Positions 8,485 through 18,061 of a DNA stretch of 64,000 nt are shown in pieces. Made by a program: the position numbers and the translations under genes. The notes under the pieces are model-generated. The model ran no database searches, was not told the origin of the DNA, and saw only the letters and a list, made by a program, of their open reading frames with translations. Every line of letters begins with the position of its first letter. The stretch's first letter is position 1. This stretch comes from Candidozyma auris (Eukaryota; Ascomycota; Pichiomycetes; Serinales; Metschnikowiaceae), in assembly GCF_003013715.1 (NCBI RefSeq), contig NC_072812.1:2170001-2234000 (forward strand). Direction: 5' to 3'.

Positions 8485-9705
8485 CTACCGCCAAACTTGG
8501 CCCTTTGTGCGATTCGTTCTGGCCCTGGCGGCTTGGCTCACACGTACACAGAAGAGCACTGCGAGCGCTCCCGCCCTAAATCTCGAGCGAGGCAGCAGTG
8601 GGCAATTTGGTCCCAAGTGGTCGTAGGGGGAGGGGAGTCGCAAGGGGCCTCGCATGAGCTGCGTGGTTGTGCCGTCGCTGTCGTTGCCAATGTCGTTCTT
8701 CACGTCAAAGGGAACTGAAACGTGATCTGGGTCGTTTGTGGCTCCTGGTATGTTTGATCTGCTTCCGCAATCCCCCGCCGGGGACTTTTCGCAGCCACTG
8801 TCTATGTGCTTGTTCGCCCAACCTCCATCGAGAAGCTCTTCTGTGGAGTCTAGTTCCAAGTTCTTCTGCCTTTCTGTGCCCTTCGCTTTCTTTAAATCAA
8901 TTATTACCTTCTCTTGGAACGCGCAAATGTCGACGCTGGCTTCCAACTTCTGCTTGGCCCCGACGTATCGACTGTGCATCTCGCTCAAGCCCGCGCGAAG
9001 CCCATCGATAGTGTGCTGCTGCCTCTCCACGGTAGCTTCTGCCTCCTGTGCCCTTGTCCTGAGCTCGTCTCTCTCCACGAGCAACGCTTGTGAGCTAGGT
9101 AGTGGTTGTTGAGGTTGCACATGTTGCTGTTTCTGTAGATTTGGTTTTGTTGCCATGGGGTTCGCTGAGACTGTCTCTCCGGCAATTGCCACGCTCTTGC
9201 GCTGGGCTTCTGCTGCTTTCACTCGCTCTCTGAGCCCGTAGTTCGATTCCCGCAATTGCTGGTTTTGTGTTCGTAGTTTGCGTATATCTGCTTCAAGTGT
9301 CTCTATTGTGATGCTCTGCCTCTCTAATTTCGATACAAGCATGTCATTGTGCCGGGGGACGGTGTCGGCGGTGAACTGGACTGAGGCACCCTTCTCGTTC
9401 CTACCAGTCAGCTCCGATGCTTCTTGTCGAGGTTTCCGTGGCGGCAAATAATTACTCTTCTTGATCTGTTCAATATTGCTCTTGAACTCATCGAAAAACG
9501 TTTGCCTTGTTGTGTCCTTGCCTGCCTCTTCTGTTTCACTGTCGCTGAGCTCTTTGTGCAAGGCATCTCTATATGGCTCACTTACCTCTTTCTGTTTCTC
9601 TGTTTCAGGCTTGCTGAGCCGATTGCTCTCGATGAGTGTTTTGAGCAACTGCTGGAGTGCCCGATTCCTCCTCGTGGCCCTCGCTAGGGTGTCTTCAGTG
9701 TCCAT
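8485..9705 (-). CDS. Coiled-coil protein of unknown function
   Basis: A 406-residue protein that I do not recognise. The N-terminus is charged and contains SDSETEE. A predicted coiled coil spans about residues 115-175 (ERQSITIETLEADIRKLRTQ) and a second about 205-270 (ERDELRTRAQEAEATVERQQ), separated by a Gln-rich linker. The last 70 residues are irregular and Arg/Pro-rich. The architecture resembles spindle-pole or septin-associated scaffolds, but no family motif supports a name. It starts only 98 bp from the divergent NUR1 start codon. Synonymous base composition is more GC-rich than in its neighbours, especially in the 3' third. In S. cerevisiae nothing lies between RAM1 and NUR1, so the gene entered or moved here in this lineage. 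Confidence 0.65.
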   Translation of the reverse strand: MDTEDTLARATRRNRALQQLLKTLIESNRLSKPETEKQKEVSEPYRDALHKELSDSETEEAGKDTTRQTFFDEFKSNIEQIKKSNYLPPRKPRQEASELTGRNEKGASVQFTADTVPRHNDMLVSKLERQSITIETLEADIRKLRTQNQQLRESNYGLRERVKAAEAQRKSVAIAGETVSANPMATKPNLQKQQHVQPQQPLPSSQALLVERDELRTRAQEAEATVERQQHTIDGLRAGLSEMHSRYVGAKQKLEASVDICAFQEKVIIDLKKAKGTERQKNLELDSTEELLDGGWANKHIDSGCEKSPAGDCGSRSNIPGATNDPDHVSVPFDVKNDIGNDSDGTTTQLMRGPLRLPSPYDHLGPNCPLLPRSRFRAGALAVLFCVRVSQAARARTNRTKGQVWR

Positions 9706-9803
9706 TGGAGGCGATTATCTCTGTTATCAACAGAGTGCAACAACTACTGATAATTTCTATAGTGCGCACTGCAAAACAAACAAACACGCTCTTCATTCGC
9801 ACT

Positions 9804-11237
9804 ATGGCCAAACGTTTCCTGCGAAGAGTCTCCCTCCTGGAGAGGATCAAGGCTTACCCGCTTGATCTTATATTGGCCTTAAACGAAGCTGCCGTTTCTA
9901 TAGATTGGGACGACTACGTCCATACCACGTTACCCTTGGGAGTTGCTCTAACTACGGTGTTTACGTTGCTCTGCAAGCTTGCGGATCACCATAAGAACGT
10001 GAAATTCCGAAGATCAAATGACTTGTTTCGTGCTGACAAAAGTGTCTATCAACAAGTGAGACAGAGAGCCATCACGGGATCGTCTGATCCCATTCAATAC
10101 CCAAAGGTGGCGACTGATGTGACGGCAAGTAGCAAATGGATGTGGTTGGTCAATGGGTTGCTTGCGATTCTTGCAGCAACTTCTGTGATCAATGCAATTG
10201 TCGTGTTCTGGCTCTCGAACCGTGAGTACACATTGCTCAATTCCTCTACGAATGCTGCTAAACCAAAAGCTTCGAATGTCTCGAAGCTGAGCGTTTCCAG
10301 CTCTACAGATAGAGGAATCTTTGGCAAGATACTCTCTTACTTCGAGGAGAGTCTGCGAATGATGTCTGACGATGAATCTGACGAGGAAGATACCACTTAC
10401 AACTTTGATTTTGTGGAAAAGGATGTGTGGGTGTTAAAAGTATGGGACCCTTCCTCATTCCAATTGTACTTACTGGCGACCTTCTGTCCAGTCACATTGC
10501 TAACCATAAAACTACTGATCGGCTCAGCGTTCTGGAAGATTGTTTTGGTCATCTTGGCTTACAGCTCAGCACTCTACTTTTTTGTCTCCAAATTCTTGAT
10601 GCTTGTGGGAGACAAGCAGATCATCTATCAGGAGACCTTCAATGAGTATAACAAGAAGTACGTGATTCCGAAAACCTCGGTCTTGAGAAAGAACGCCATT
10701 GTCGATGCTACCTATGGCCCGATGGCTGCTTCGTCGATGGTAGTCCATGACGACAGGCGTGGTCACTTGCAAAACGAGAATGCATTCTACACGCACGACA
10801 TACAGGGGAACAGAATAAAGGGTGTTCTTGCTGATAAGCAATTTTCGTCTCGTTCCGTATCTCCATCAAGGGATATTCATCGTACCACTCAAAACGGGAC
10901 CTTCAGAAGGAGCAACCGCGATACCTCATTTGCTGACTTGTATACCTCCACCAGAGATCGCCATCCCGACGAAGATACGTGGATCACGTCTTCAACGCCG
11001 TTTATGACTCGGACGGGTCACGATTCCTTTATTAGGCCACAATCTCCAAGACACTCACCTCTCAAAACTCCCACACGGCTTTCCATGAACCAGAGAACTC
11101 AGCTCTCACCATCTCGCATGTCTCCTACGAGAAACTTTTACACACCCTCGCATCGGGGCTCGCCTTCTCCAACACACCGCTCCAGGTCGAGTTCCCCACA
11201 ACGGAGTTCGTCTCCGTCGAAGAGACCATGGCAATAA
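9804..11237 (+). CDS. NUR1: Nuclear rim protein NUR1
   Basis: The 477-residue protein matches the Nur1 family: inner-nuclear-membrane proteins that, with Src1/Heh1, tether rDNA and silent chromatin to the nuclear periphery. The chosen ATG gives MAKRFLRRVSLLERIKAYP; the family's characteristic start (helix, then I-D-W-D-x-Y) follows directly. Membrane helices are apparent near residues 33-50, 113-138, 225-245 and 250-270. The C-terminal 150 residues are Ser/Pro/Arg-rich with many SP and TP sites, consistent with regulation by cyclin-dependent kinase. The open frame extends further upstream without an ATG that fits the family. NUR1 next to ASM4 is conserved in S. cerevisiae (YDL089W/YDL088C). 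Confidence 0.85.
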   Translation: MAKRFLRRVSLLERIKAYPLDLILALNEAAVSIDWDDYVHTTLPLGVALTTVFTLLCKLADHHKNVKFRRSNDLFRADKSVYQQVRQRAITGSSDPIQYPKVATDVTASSKWMWLVNGLLAILAATSVINAIVVFWLSNREYTLLNSSTNAAKPKASNVSKLSVSSSTDRGIFGKILSYFEESLRMMSDDESDEEDTTYNFDFVEKDVWVLKVWDPSSFQLYLLATFCPVTLLTIKLLIGSAFWKIVLVILAYSSALYFFVSKFLMLVGDKQIIYQETFNEYNKKYVIPKTSVLRKNAIVDATYGPMAASSMVVHDDRRGHLQNENAFYTHDIQGNRIKGVLADKQFSSRSVSPSRDIHRTTQNGTFRRSNRDTSFADLYTSTRDRHPDEDTWITSSTPFMTRTGHDSFIRPQSPRHSPLKTPTRLSMNQRTQLSPSRMSPTRNFYTPSHRGSPSPTHRSRSSSPQRSSSPSKRPWQ

Positions 11238-11281
11238 TTTCTATGAACCCAAATTAATACACAATGCGAATGACTCCTTTA

Positions 11282-12469
11282 TTATAAATCGTGAAATCCA
11301 AAGAGGTAATTGGATATCGTTCCTACCAATCCTAATTGTTGTTTTGGCTTTTTGGAATCGTTTGAGTTGGTAGAATTGCCATTCAGCGAAGCCTTGAGAA
11401 ACATCTCAGACCCATCCTTAATATCTAGTCTCTTAATATACGATGCCTGTATGTCATTAGAGTCTCCAATGACGCCTTTGTCGACTTTGCTGGAAAGATC
11501 TCCGATGTGTAACCCTTGTAGGCCACCTCCAATGTCTTCGGTACTAGACAACTTGCGGTTTTGCAACTTCTCCACTGCAGCTTTTGTATAGGGAACCACT
11601 CCTATTAGGGCACCATTAAACACTGATCCAGACTCTTGAAGAGCATCTGCTGCGGAAGATGGGTTGTCGTAAGTGAGCTTGACCCAAGATTTACCACAAA
11701 GTATAGGCGGACTCGGGGTGTGTTCATGAATTGTAGTTTCATCAGCCTTAATAAATGCACCAGTAGCTGGTCCCTCAAAAATCTCCTCAGGAGAAGTAGT
11801 GGCGGTGTTCTTTGCTGCCTCAAAGTCCTCGAGTATGGTTCCAAATTCCAGAAAATGAGCAATTACTTGGGTTGCCATTGATTCTGGATACCCGAACACA
11901 AGAACAGCCGACTCACTATGCTGCAAGGGGTTCTTTGATATGTTCTTTTTATCAGTCTTCGATTCGTTGCTAGCTGCACCGTTACTGACAAATGCATTCA
12001 GAAAGCTGCGAGGGTCCTTGGTGATAAAGGACTCAATGTTTTGTGTGGGCTTATTCAGGGTCAAGGAGCTTTCATCGTTCAAGTCATACAACGATCTGGG
12101 AGGAGGAAGATCCTCATTATAGTTGTACAACGGAAGGTCGTCATTTTCAATGGAAGCCAGGTCCTTTAAAGCAAGGAGCGATGAGTCCTGGAAGCTAGCC
12201 GTACTATTTCTGTGTGCTTTGTTGCCAAAGGATATGATGTTAAACTCTGTTGACTTAAAACCTTCACTATCATTGCCCGTGGATCTTCTCCCGCCTTGCT
12301 GGTCTCTTTTGTTGTTAGCAACTGCTGAAAGCTGGAATCCGATTTTCTTTTGAGGCACAAGGTGATTAGGTATGACTTTCTTGGATGGTTTCTGATACCA
12401 TTGGGAGTCTCGACCGTCGGAAGAGGACGCCATCGTCCTAGAGTCGCCAATGTTTGAAAAAATCGACAT
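11282..12469 (-). CDS. ASM4: Nucleoporin of the Nup35/NUP53 family (ASM4)
   Basis: The 395-residue protein is a nuclear pore component of the inner ring, linking the pore to the membrane. The diagnostic MPPN/RRM_NUP35 domain lies at about residues 185-305: it starts VLVFGYPESMATQVIAHFLEFG, contains the loop GKSWVKLTYDNPSSAADALQESG, and ends with GALIGVVPY. The C-terminus LGLVGTISNYLFGFHDL resembles the amphipathic membrane-binding helix of this family. The ATG at 12467-12469 is the first in frame. It is convergent with NUR1 with a 44 bp gap, as in S. cerevisiae (YDL088C). Yeast has two paralogues (NUP53 and ASM4); synteny favours ASM4. Confidence 0.87.
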   Translation of the reverse strand: MSIFSNIGDSRTMASSSDGRDSQWYQKPSKKVIPNHLVPQKKIGFQLSAVANNKRDQQGGRRSTGNDSEGFKSTEFNIISFGNKAHRNSTASFQDSSLLALKDLASIENDDLPLYNYNEDLPPPRSLYDLNDESSLTLNKPTQNIESFITKDPRSFLNAFVSNGAASNESKTDKKNISKNPLQHSESAVLVFGYPESMATQVIAHFLEFGTILEDFEAAKNTATTSPEEIFEGPATGAFIKADETTIHEHTPSPPILCGKSWVKLTYDNPSSAADALQESGSVFNGALIGVVPYTKAAVEKLQNRKLSSTEDIGGGLQGLHIGDLSSKVDKGVIGDSNDIQASYIKRLDIKDGSEMFLKASLNGNSTNSNDSKKPKQQLGLVGTISNYLFGFHDL

Positions 12470-12503
12470 CAAAGAAGGTAGGTAAGTCTAAAGTGAAGTC
12501 CCA

Positions 12504-12822
12504 TTATGATTGTAGCGCTTTGTTTTCAATGATGGGCGTGCGCGCATCAGAACTAGCAGGCCATATATCTACATCCAAATAATCACACACTTGAGATATT
12601 GCAAAGCCTGAAGACAATAAACGCCTTCTCTGTGATTTCTTCGGAATGTCCTCATATTCGTTTTGCCATATGGTTTGAATAACGCATCTCGTTACTAGGC
12701 GTATGGTTCGTATCTGGCCATTAAATAAGTCAACGAAGGTGAAGTAAGAATATTGTATCAGCTTAGCCAATTCAGACAAGCTCTTCAGAAAGCTCACCTA
12801 TCTCACTATCAAGTCCTAACAT
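12504..12822 (-). CDS. Small protein, apparently read through a +1 frameshift
   Basis: The long frame (12504-12797) codes for a plausible 97-residue protein (NGQIRTIRLVTRCVIQ, KKSQRRRLLSSGF) but contains no ATG at all. An ATG at 12820-12822 opens the adjacent frame, reads MLGLDSEIGELSEELV, and meets TGA at 12772-12774. Skipping one base in the overlap, for example at CTT-G-TCT-GAA, joins both into a 105-residue protein with continuous helical character. Options are programmed +1 frameshifting, a short intron (no convincing GTATGT/CTAAC pair was found), or an indel error. The block with QRRRLLSSGF is loosely reminiscent of the Sin3-binding Stb3 domain, but I do not assign a function. It lies 34 bp downstream of the ASM4 start region, on the same strand. 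Confidence 0.5.
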
Positions 12823-12851
12823 TGTACCTCTCTGGCTCTGGTTATAGGTTC

Positions 12852-12861
12852 TTTGCAGCCA
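12852..12861 (-). promoter_or_regulatory. Recurrent element, GCAA variant
   Basis: TTTGCAGCCA on the plus strand, 30 bp before the ATG at 12822 of the small frameshifted gene and 90 bp before RRP42. It could serve either of the two divergent genes. Confidence 0.4.
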
Positions 12862-12950
12862 TAAGAAGCTCTCCCTGCAGTACACACTCTAGAAAAATGC
12901 TCATCTTGAGACCATCACTAACAATCAGGATCACTCACACTTGCTAATAC

Positions 12951-13820
12951 ATGATTCTTTCGCCAGCTGAACGGTCTTACATTTATGACTCGTTGGTGCT
13001 GACTCCTCCAATACGTCCTGATGGAAGAAAGCCCTACCAATTCAGACCTCTAGAGGCCAAAACAGCTTTTCTACCGAGCTCCAATGGATCTGCCAGAATC
13101 AGAATGGCCGATGGCAGTGAGTGTATTGTCAGTGTCAAAGCGAAAGTTGTTCTAATAGCCAAAGAGCCTAATTTGATTGAAGTGGACATCGACGTGTCTG
13201 GGTTCCGTGACGACTCGAATTTTGTGCTGAACTTGAAATTCAACATGACTGAGCTCTTTGAGAAGAACTTCCCGGTAAAAAATTTGCATCTCACGTCGAA
13301 GTACAGCTTCAAGCTTTTCATAGACTGCATTGTTGTGTCTCATCAATGCTATCCCTTAACATTAATCAGCATGACCTCGTATTTGGCTTTAAGTTCGGCC
13401 AGGCTACCACTCCTTGTGTCAGAGACAGACGATACGGAAATCGAGGAGCAGCCCACTTTTTCCGACGACTGGGAAAATGCCCAATATCTCTCCGACGTCT
13501 TTGAGGTCAAGAAGTTTTCTCCCCCATTGTTCATTACTTTTGGTGTCGCCGGCGGTAATGTAATAATGGAGCCATCTGTTGAAGAGGAACAAGTACTAGA
13601 GTGTGGCCTTTTGGTGGGTTGGTACGATAACAAAGTCATTTCCCCAGTAACTAACATTAATTTGGCTACCTACTCAAATAACCTGAACGTAAAAGGTGTT
13701 CAGCCACCTGTGCTTTTGAAAGCAATTGCTATGGCGAAGCAATACAGCGGACAGATTGTTAGTGCCCTTGATGCTGTGGTTGAGCAAGATCTACACGACC
13801 AAGATGGTGCTATGTTTTAG
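12951..13820 (+). CDS. RRP42: Exosome core subunit RRP42
   Basis: A 289-residue RNase PH-type subunit of the six-membered ring of the RNA exosome, acting in 3' processing and decay of rRNA, snoRNA and mRNA in nucleus and cytoplasm. The start SPAERSYIYDSLVLTPPIRPDGR and the following FRPLEAKTAFLPSSNGSARI are typical of Rrp42; GSECIVSVKAKV forms the core beta strand. Yeast Rrp42 is catalytically inert and acts structurally. The length is slightly greater than in S. cerevisiae (265). The 3' end faces TRM3 with 20 bp between stops, the same convergent pair as YDL111C/YDL112W. Confidence 0.92.
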   Translation: MILSPAERSYIYDSLVLTPPIRPDGRKPYQFRPLEAKTAFLPSSNGSARIRMADGSECIVSVKAKVVLIAKEPNLIEVDIDVSGFRDDSNFVLNLKFNMTELFEKNFPVKNLHLTSKYSFKLFIDCIVVSHQCYPLTLISMTSYLALSSARLPLLVSETDDTEIEEQPTFSDDWENAQYLSDVFEVKKFSPPLFITFGVAGGNVIMEPSVEEEQVLECGLLVGWYDNKVISPVTNINLATYSNNLNVKGVQPPVLLKAIAMAKQYSGQIVSALDAVVEQDLHDQDGAMF

Positions 13821-13840
13821 CCCTATTAATACTATGTACA

Positions 13841-16800
13841 TTAGCAATGCTGCAGAGAATAAGCGTGGCAAATAACTGCTGTAGCGGTCTGGATGTTCAT
13901 GGATCTGACAACCCCCACCTGTTTGATTTCAACACAAAAGTCCAATTCAACAAGAAGTTCACCAGGGATTCCTTCCTTCTCTCTGCCAAGCAAGATGAGA
14001 GACTTCTTGGGGAACTTGAGCTCGCTATTGAGCACAACTGATTTGTCGGTTTGTTCGAGGCCAATCAAGGTATAACCCTCCATCTTCTTTTCCCTGAGGT
14101 AGTCTCTGACATCGGATGAAGGCACTTCCTTCATCGGCATCCAACAGTCAGCTGTGACAGCAACGTTTCTGAACTGTGCATTCTTTGTCATCTTCATGTC
14201 GAAGATTGTCATCAATCCGGCCCCAAGAACATCGCAGAGTCGACATATTCCTCCAAGATTAGGCGCCTTCGAAACTAAGGACGCCACAACAATGAGGTCA
14301 CTGCGTTTCACATCGTCACCAGTGGCTGAATCTTTCACATCCATCACCATACTCCAAGCGCCACTCTTTGTTTGCAATGGCATCAGAGATGCAGCACTTG
14401 CCTCCTCAAGGTCCCTGTTGTGTTGCTGATCTGCTTTGATCTTGGCGACCCAGAGGTGTATGCGGTCTCTTCCGACCGGACAGTTCAAAATCTCTTTTTG
14501 TTCCTTTGTGAGGTAGCGGTTGAATTGCTCAGTAGTAACGAAGTCAATTTCTCTGTCACAGAGTCTAAGCAAAATGCCACCTGAGATACTCACCAAGTCG
14601 AAATCGTTCACGATATCCCATAAAAGAGCATCTCCACTTCTGTACTGTCCAAAGGCGCTCGAAGCCACAGCACTTTTGTACATATTTTCCACCAAGGTGA
14701 TTAGCGTTTCATCTAATGGCAAGTGCTTTCTTGAAATCTCCTCATGAACAGAGGTAGCTAGCGACATCGAGAAATGACGAGTTATGGCTTTGTTTGTTGA
14801 TGCGGCAGGAACAATTATGGTCAAAAGTCTAGTCAAGTATTTTGTCTCAAGATTTTCGTCGAGAGATGTGATCATCAAGTACAAAATTCTTTCGTAAATG
14901 GTCACCGTTGTAGGTTTCATTTCGTGTGACTCCAACGAATCGGCCACCTTTTTAAAATAAATTTCGGATAATGCATGGTTCTTGAGTAAATGAAGAGCAA
15001 TGACCCATTCAAAATAGATCCTCACTAAAGGACTGGGATCGTTCTCAATGAAATAATTGAACTTCTCGAAGTAACCCAGCCTAACCTTCTCAGATGATAC
15101 TTTGTTGATTACTGACAAGATAACTTTTGCCAACAGACATCTCACGAATTCTTCAAATCCGTCCGTTTGTTTCGTAATGTTAACCATGCGAAATTCATCG
15201 TTTTCGCCAAGAATACAATCAATCAAAGCAGTAGCAAGTCTTTCTGACTTTATTGAATTGAGAATGGCAAAAAGCCACACCTTCCCCAGGATTTCTTCAG
15301 GACCGTACACGTTCTCATATATGCTTGACTGAGCAGGCGCAAGCTCTCTATCGTAGATTTCACCAATGAGCGGTTCAATCTTGAATGCATGCGACGCAAC
15401 CTGGCGATGGCATGCTATGCGTACAAGAGCTTCCGGGATAAAAGAGAGCAGCTCAAATTTTGAAGGATTTTGGACTTGATAATCTGAGAGGCGCTTGATC
15501 ATTCTTGGAATCAAGCCACGTCTTCCGTAAGAGTTCTCTATTATAGACTGTGAGAAAGCTCCCACAGCATCACTCACAAACTCCTCATTGCAGGCTTTGT
15601 CGAGAATGACAGGATGAAACATCACATCAATACAAGCCCAGTGCAATTCTTTCTCGGAAAGCCTAAGGCGCTCATTGCTGAGCTCCTCCCATGACTCGCA
15701 CATACCAAAGATAGCAGCTGTGATAGCCGCTTCGTCGTGAGCCTTTTGCTCAAGCATTAGAAGAATGATAAAGCATATTGCTCTAAGAGTGGTTGCATGT
15801 GTTGTGCCGAAAGCGAGCGTACTAATAAGCACTGAATCCATTTCTGGCTCGTAGTGTCTTTCAAGAATTCGCTGATAGTGAATGTGAAGCTGTCCAATAC
15901 CTTCTTCCCTTAGTTTGTAGTAATCATTTCGAGACTTTAAACCAGTGGAGTTCGAAAACATCACCTCTTGAAGCTCCATCGCTTCAGAGAGGCCCTTGGT
16001 ACGTTTTGCCAAAGGAACAACATTATTCAAAAATTTGAGTTTACTCATACCCAAAAGAAGTTCGTCGAACTTATCAGACTGGAAGTTCAATGTTAACAGA
16101 TCCCAAAGGTTCTCGATGTTAACATCGCCAGTCAATGGCAAGTTTTGATTAGGGATCCTCGATAGAATAGAGTATGTGGACTCAATTTCCTTACCTTCAA
16201 TAGCCCTTTCGATGATAACACCTAGTCTTGCGTCGAGGTGTTTCATTTGTCCGACTCTGAAGTCGTATGCCGTTAATGAAAGAGTCGTTTGGTCATCTGC
16301 CTTTTGTAACAATTCCGTTACATCTTCCATCGAGTCAGTCATCTTCATAAAAATATACCAAAGGAATGAGGAATGGATTATTACACCTGAAGCTTTGAGG
16401 TGATTGAGTATATCGGTCGAGGTAACTTGTGATTGTTTTAAATATTCAAGTATCTCTCTTTGGTTTTCAACAACAATTTCGGTTCCATTAAAATTGATGA
16501 AAGTGTTCATAATGGAGTTGAAATTTTCGATGTTCTCGAGCTTGAAACACAAGATCAATTTCAAGATGGTTGTCTGTAAAGCTCTCCGGAAGAGCTCACC
16601 CTCAGAAAAATCATCGAAAAGCTTTACGATTAATTTGTCGCAAATCCCATAACGCAAGACGTGCTTTCCTTGCAAGCCCTTCAAAATCCCCAATGCTGTG
16701 TAGATCTTTACCGCGTCAAACGTCTCTCTAATGCTGACAAGGACCTCTAGAATCGAGGAGCTTACCATGTCATAGTCTTCCTGTGTTTTCAAAGAGTGGA

Positions 16801-18061
16801 AAACATTAGCGATGAAGTTCACTAGCTGTGCTCCGTAAACGCAGCTCAACTCGTTAGTGAGGGAGTTCGAGGGTCTGACAGTAAAGTGTGAAGACTGAAG
16901 CATGTATGGCAAGAAAGTCTCCTTTAAGTATGGCAAGCCATACTTGAGTAGATGAAGATTTTCAGATTTGATCGAGAGCAATAGCTGAGCAGAATACTTC
17001 CTCACTGAGTTCATAGAAGACTTGAACCCAGTGCTGAGAAGGCAGAAGCCCCAAGAGGGATGTATACGTGACTCAGGTGTAAACAAGTCCAAGATCTCAT
17101 TCTGGGCACCTTGTGCTTGGTGCAACGATGTGTCGATACCCACAATCTCATAAAGGGTTGTATACGTGCTCCATTCCTCCAAGCCTTCCTTTACGTAGGC
17201 CATATCCCACAGAAGAGCTTCCGTATCAAATGACTTGCTTATAGACTGGAGTGAGAACCGGAGAATAGACAAGCAGAACTTTCTAATTTCGTGAGAATTG
17301 CCAGCTAGTCCCTTTTGAAGGGTTTTCCAGTAATTGTCTTTGCTTACCACCGAGTTCTGGAAATACAGGTCATCCAGAAGATTTACGTTTTTAGTGCTTA
17401 CCAATCGAAGCCACAACCCGTATGCATTGTGAGTGTGTTGTTTCGTGGCGAGTGGCTGCAACAGATCAAATACAATGTTCCACAAATACGTAGCAAATTG
17501 TTCATCTCGAGAAGCCCGAGTTGCAATTGATTCAACTCTCCAGCGAATGGCACTTAAAGCCATTCTTGAAACCTCATCGTCGATGTGACCCAAAAAGAGT
17601 AGAACTACCTCATCCACTTTCTCAGCCAAAGGGTTAGCTTCGAGAGACACATTCAGAAAAAATTGGGCCAAGAATTGAACAACATTGAAAATTTCCTCGT
17701 TCCGCAACGGTTCCTCTGAGCCATAATGTTCTCCTTTTCTTAATATCTGCACACCTTCAAGAGATGCTTCTAATAACTGTAGAACGTGCTGCAAAATGGC
17801 AGTACAAATCTCAGCTGAGGAGTTCGCATAGTTTATCGTGCTAGTTGTTGCCTCTGAGTCCCCACTGCTAACTGCCTTCAAACATTCTTCTTTCACATTT
17901 GGCAAGATCTTTTTCATTGTATCTTCATCTACGTCTCTGATGAGATCTGCCAATGCCATAGAATTCTCACTAGAGCTAAGATCCTGAGCCAACGTCAGGG
18001 CGATTGCTGCCTTCTGAGCGTCAGTGAGGATCCCAGCCACCAGCTTTAGCGGTAGAGACAT
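13841..18061 (-). CDS. TRM3: tRNA 2'-O-ribose methyltransferase TRM3
   Basis: The 1406-residue protein matches Trm3 (1436 in S. cerevisiae), which methylates the 2'-OH of G18 in the D loop of cytoplasmic tRNAs. About 1200 residues of helical-repeat-like sequence precede a C-terminal SPOUT domain at about 1240-1400. All three SPOUT motifs are visible: NLGGICRLCDVLGAG (motif 1), SLILLGREKEGIP (motif 2) and VRSMNIQTATAVICHAY (motif 3). The ATG follows a short leader and is shared with a divergent promoter toward the DUF3445 gene. Adjacent to RRP42 as in S. cerevisiae (YDL112W). Confidence 0.93.
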   Translation of the reverse strand: MSLPLKLVAGILTDAQKAAIALTLAQDLSSSENSMALADLIRDVDEDTMKKILPNVKEECLKAVSSGDSEATTSTINYANSSAEICTAILQHVLQLLEASLEGVQILRKGEHYGSEEPLRNEEIFNVVQFLAQFFLNVSLEANPLAEKVDEVVLLFLGHIDDEVSRMALSAIRWRVESIATRASRDEQFATYLWNIVFDLLQPLATKQHTHNAYGLWLRLVSTKNVNLLDDLYFQNSVVSKDNYWKTLQKGLAGNSHEIRKFCLSILRFSLQSISKSFDTEALLWDMAYVKEGLEEWSTYTTLYEIVGIDTSLHQAQGAQNEILDLFTPESRIHPSWGFCLLSTGFKSSMNSVRKYSAQLLLSIKSENLHLLKYGLPYLKETFLPYMLQSSHFTVRPSNSLTNELSCVYGAQLVNFIANVFHSLKTQEDYDMVSSSILEVLVSIRETFDAVKIYTALGILKGLQGKHVLRYGICDKLIVKLFDDFSEGELFRRALQTTILKLILCFKLENIENFNSIMNTFINFNGTEIVVENQREILEYLKQSQVTSTDILNHLKASGVIIHSSFLWYIFMKMTDSMEDVTELLQKADDQTTLSLTAYDFRVGQMKHLDARLGVIIERAIEGKEIESTYSILSRIPNQNLPLTGDVNIENLWDLLTLNFQSDKFDELLLGMSKLKFLNNVVPLAKRTKGLSEAMELQEVMFSNSTGLKSRNDYYKLREEGIGQLHIHYQRILERHYEPEMDSVLISTLAFGTTHATTLRAICFIILLMLEQKAHDEAAITAAIFGMCESWEELSNERLRLSEKELHWACIDVMFHPVILDKACNEEFVSDAVGAFSQSIIENSYGRRGLIPRMIKRLSDYQVQNPSKFELLSFIPEALVRIACHRQVASHAFKIEPLIGEIYDRELAPAQSSIYENVYGPEEILGKVWLFAILNSIKSERLATALIDCILGENDEFRMVNITKQTDGFEEFVRCLLAKVILSVINKVSSEKVRLGYFEKFNYFIENDPSPLVRIYFEWVIALHLLKNHALSEIYFKKVADSLESHEMKPTTVTIYERILYLMITSLDENLETKYLTRLLTIIVPAASTNKAITRHFSMSLATSVHEEISRKHLPLDETLITLVENMYKSAVASSAFGQYRSGDALLWDIVNDFDLVSISGGILLRLCDREIDFVTTEQFNRYLTKEQKEILNCPVGRDRIHLWVAKIKADQQHNRDLEEASAASLMPLQTKSGAWSMVMDVKDSATGDDVKRSDLIVVASLVSKAPNLGGICRLCDVLGAGLMTIFDMKMTKNAQFRNVAVTADCWMPMKEVPSSDVRDYLREKKMEGYTLIGLEQTDKSVVLNSELKFPKKSLILLGREKEGIPGELLVELDFCVEIKQVGVVRSMNIQTATAVICHAYSLQHC

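Noticed and set aside
12504..12797. Initiation of the small gene at GTG
   Set aside because: Non-ATG initiation is rare in yeast; the ATG in the adjacent frame just upstream makes frameshifting, splicing or a sequencing indel more likely.
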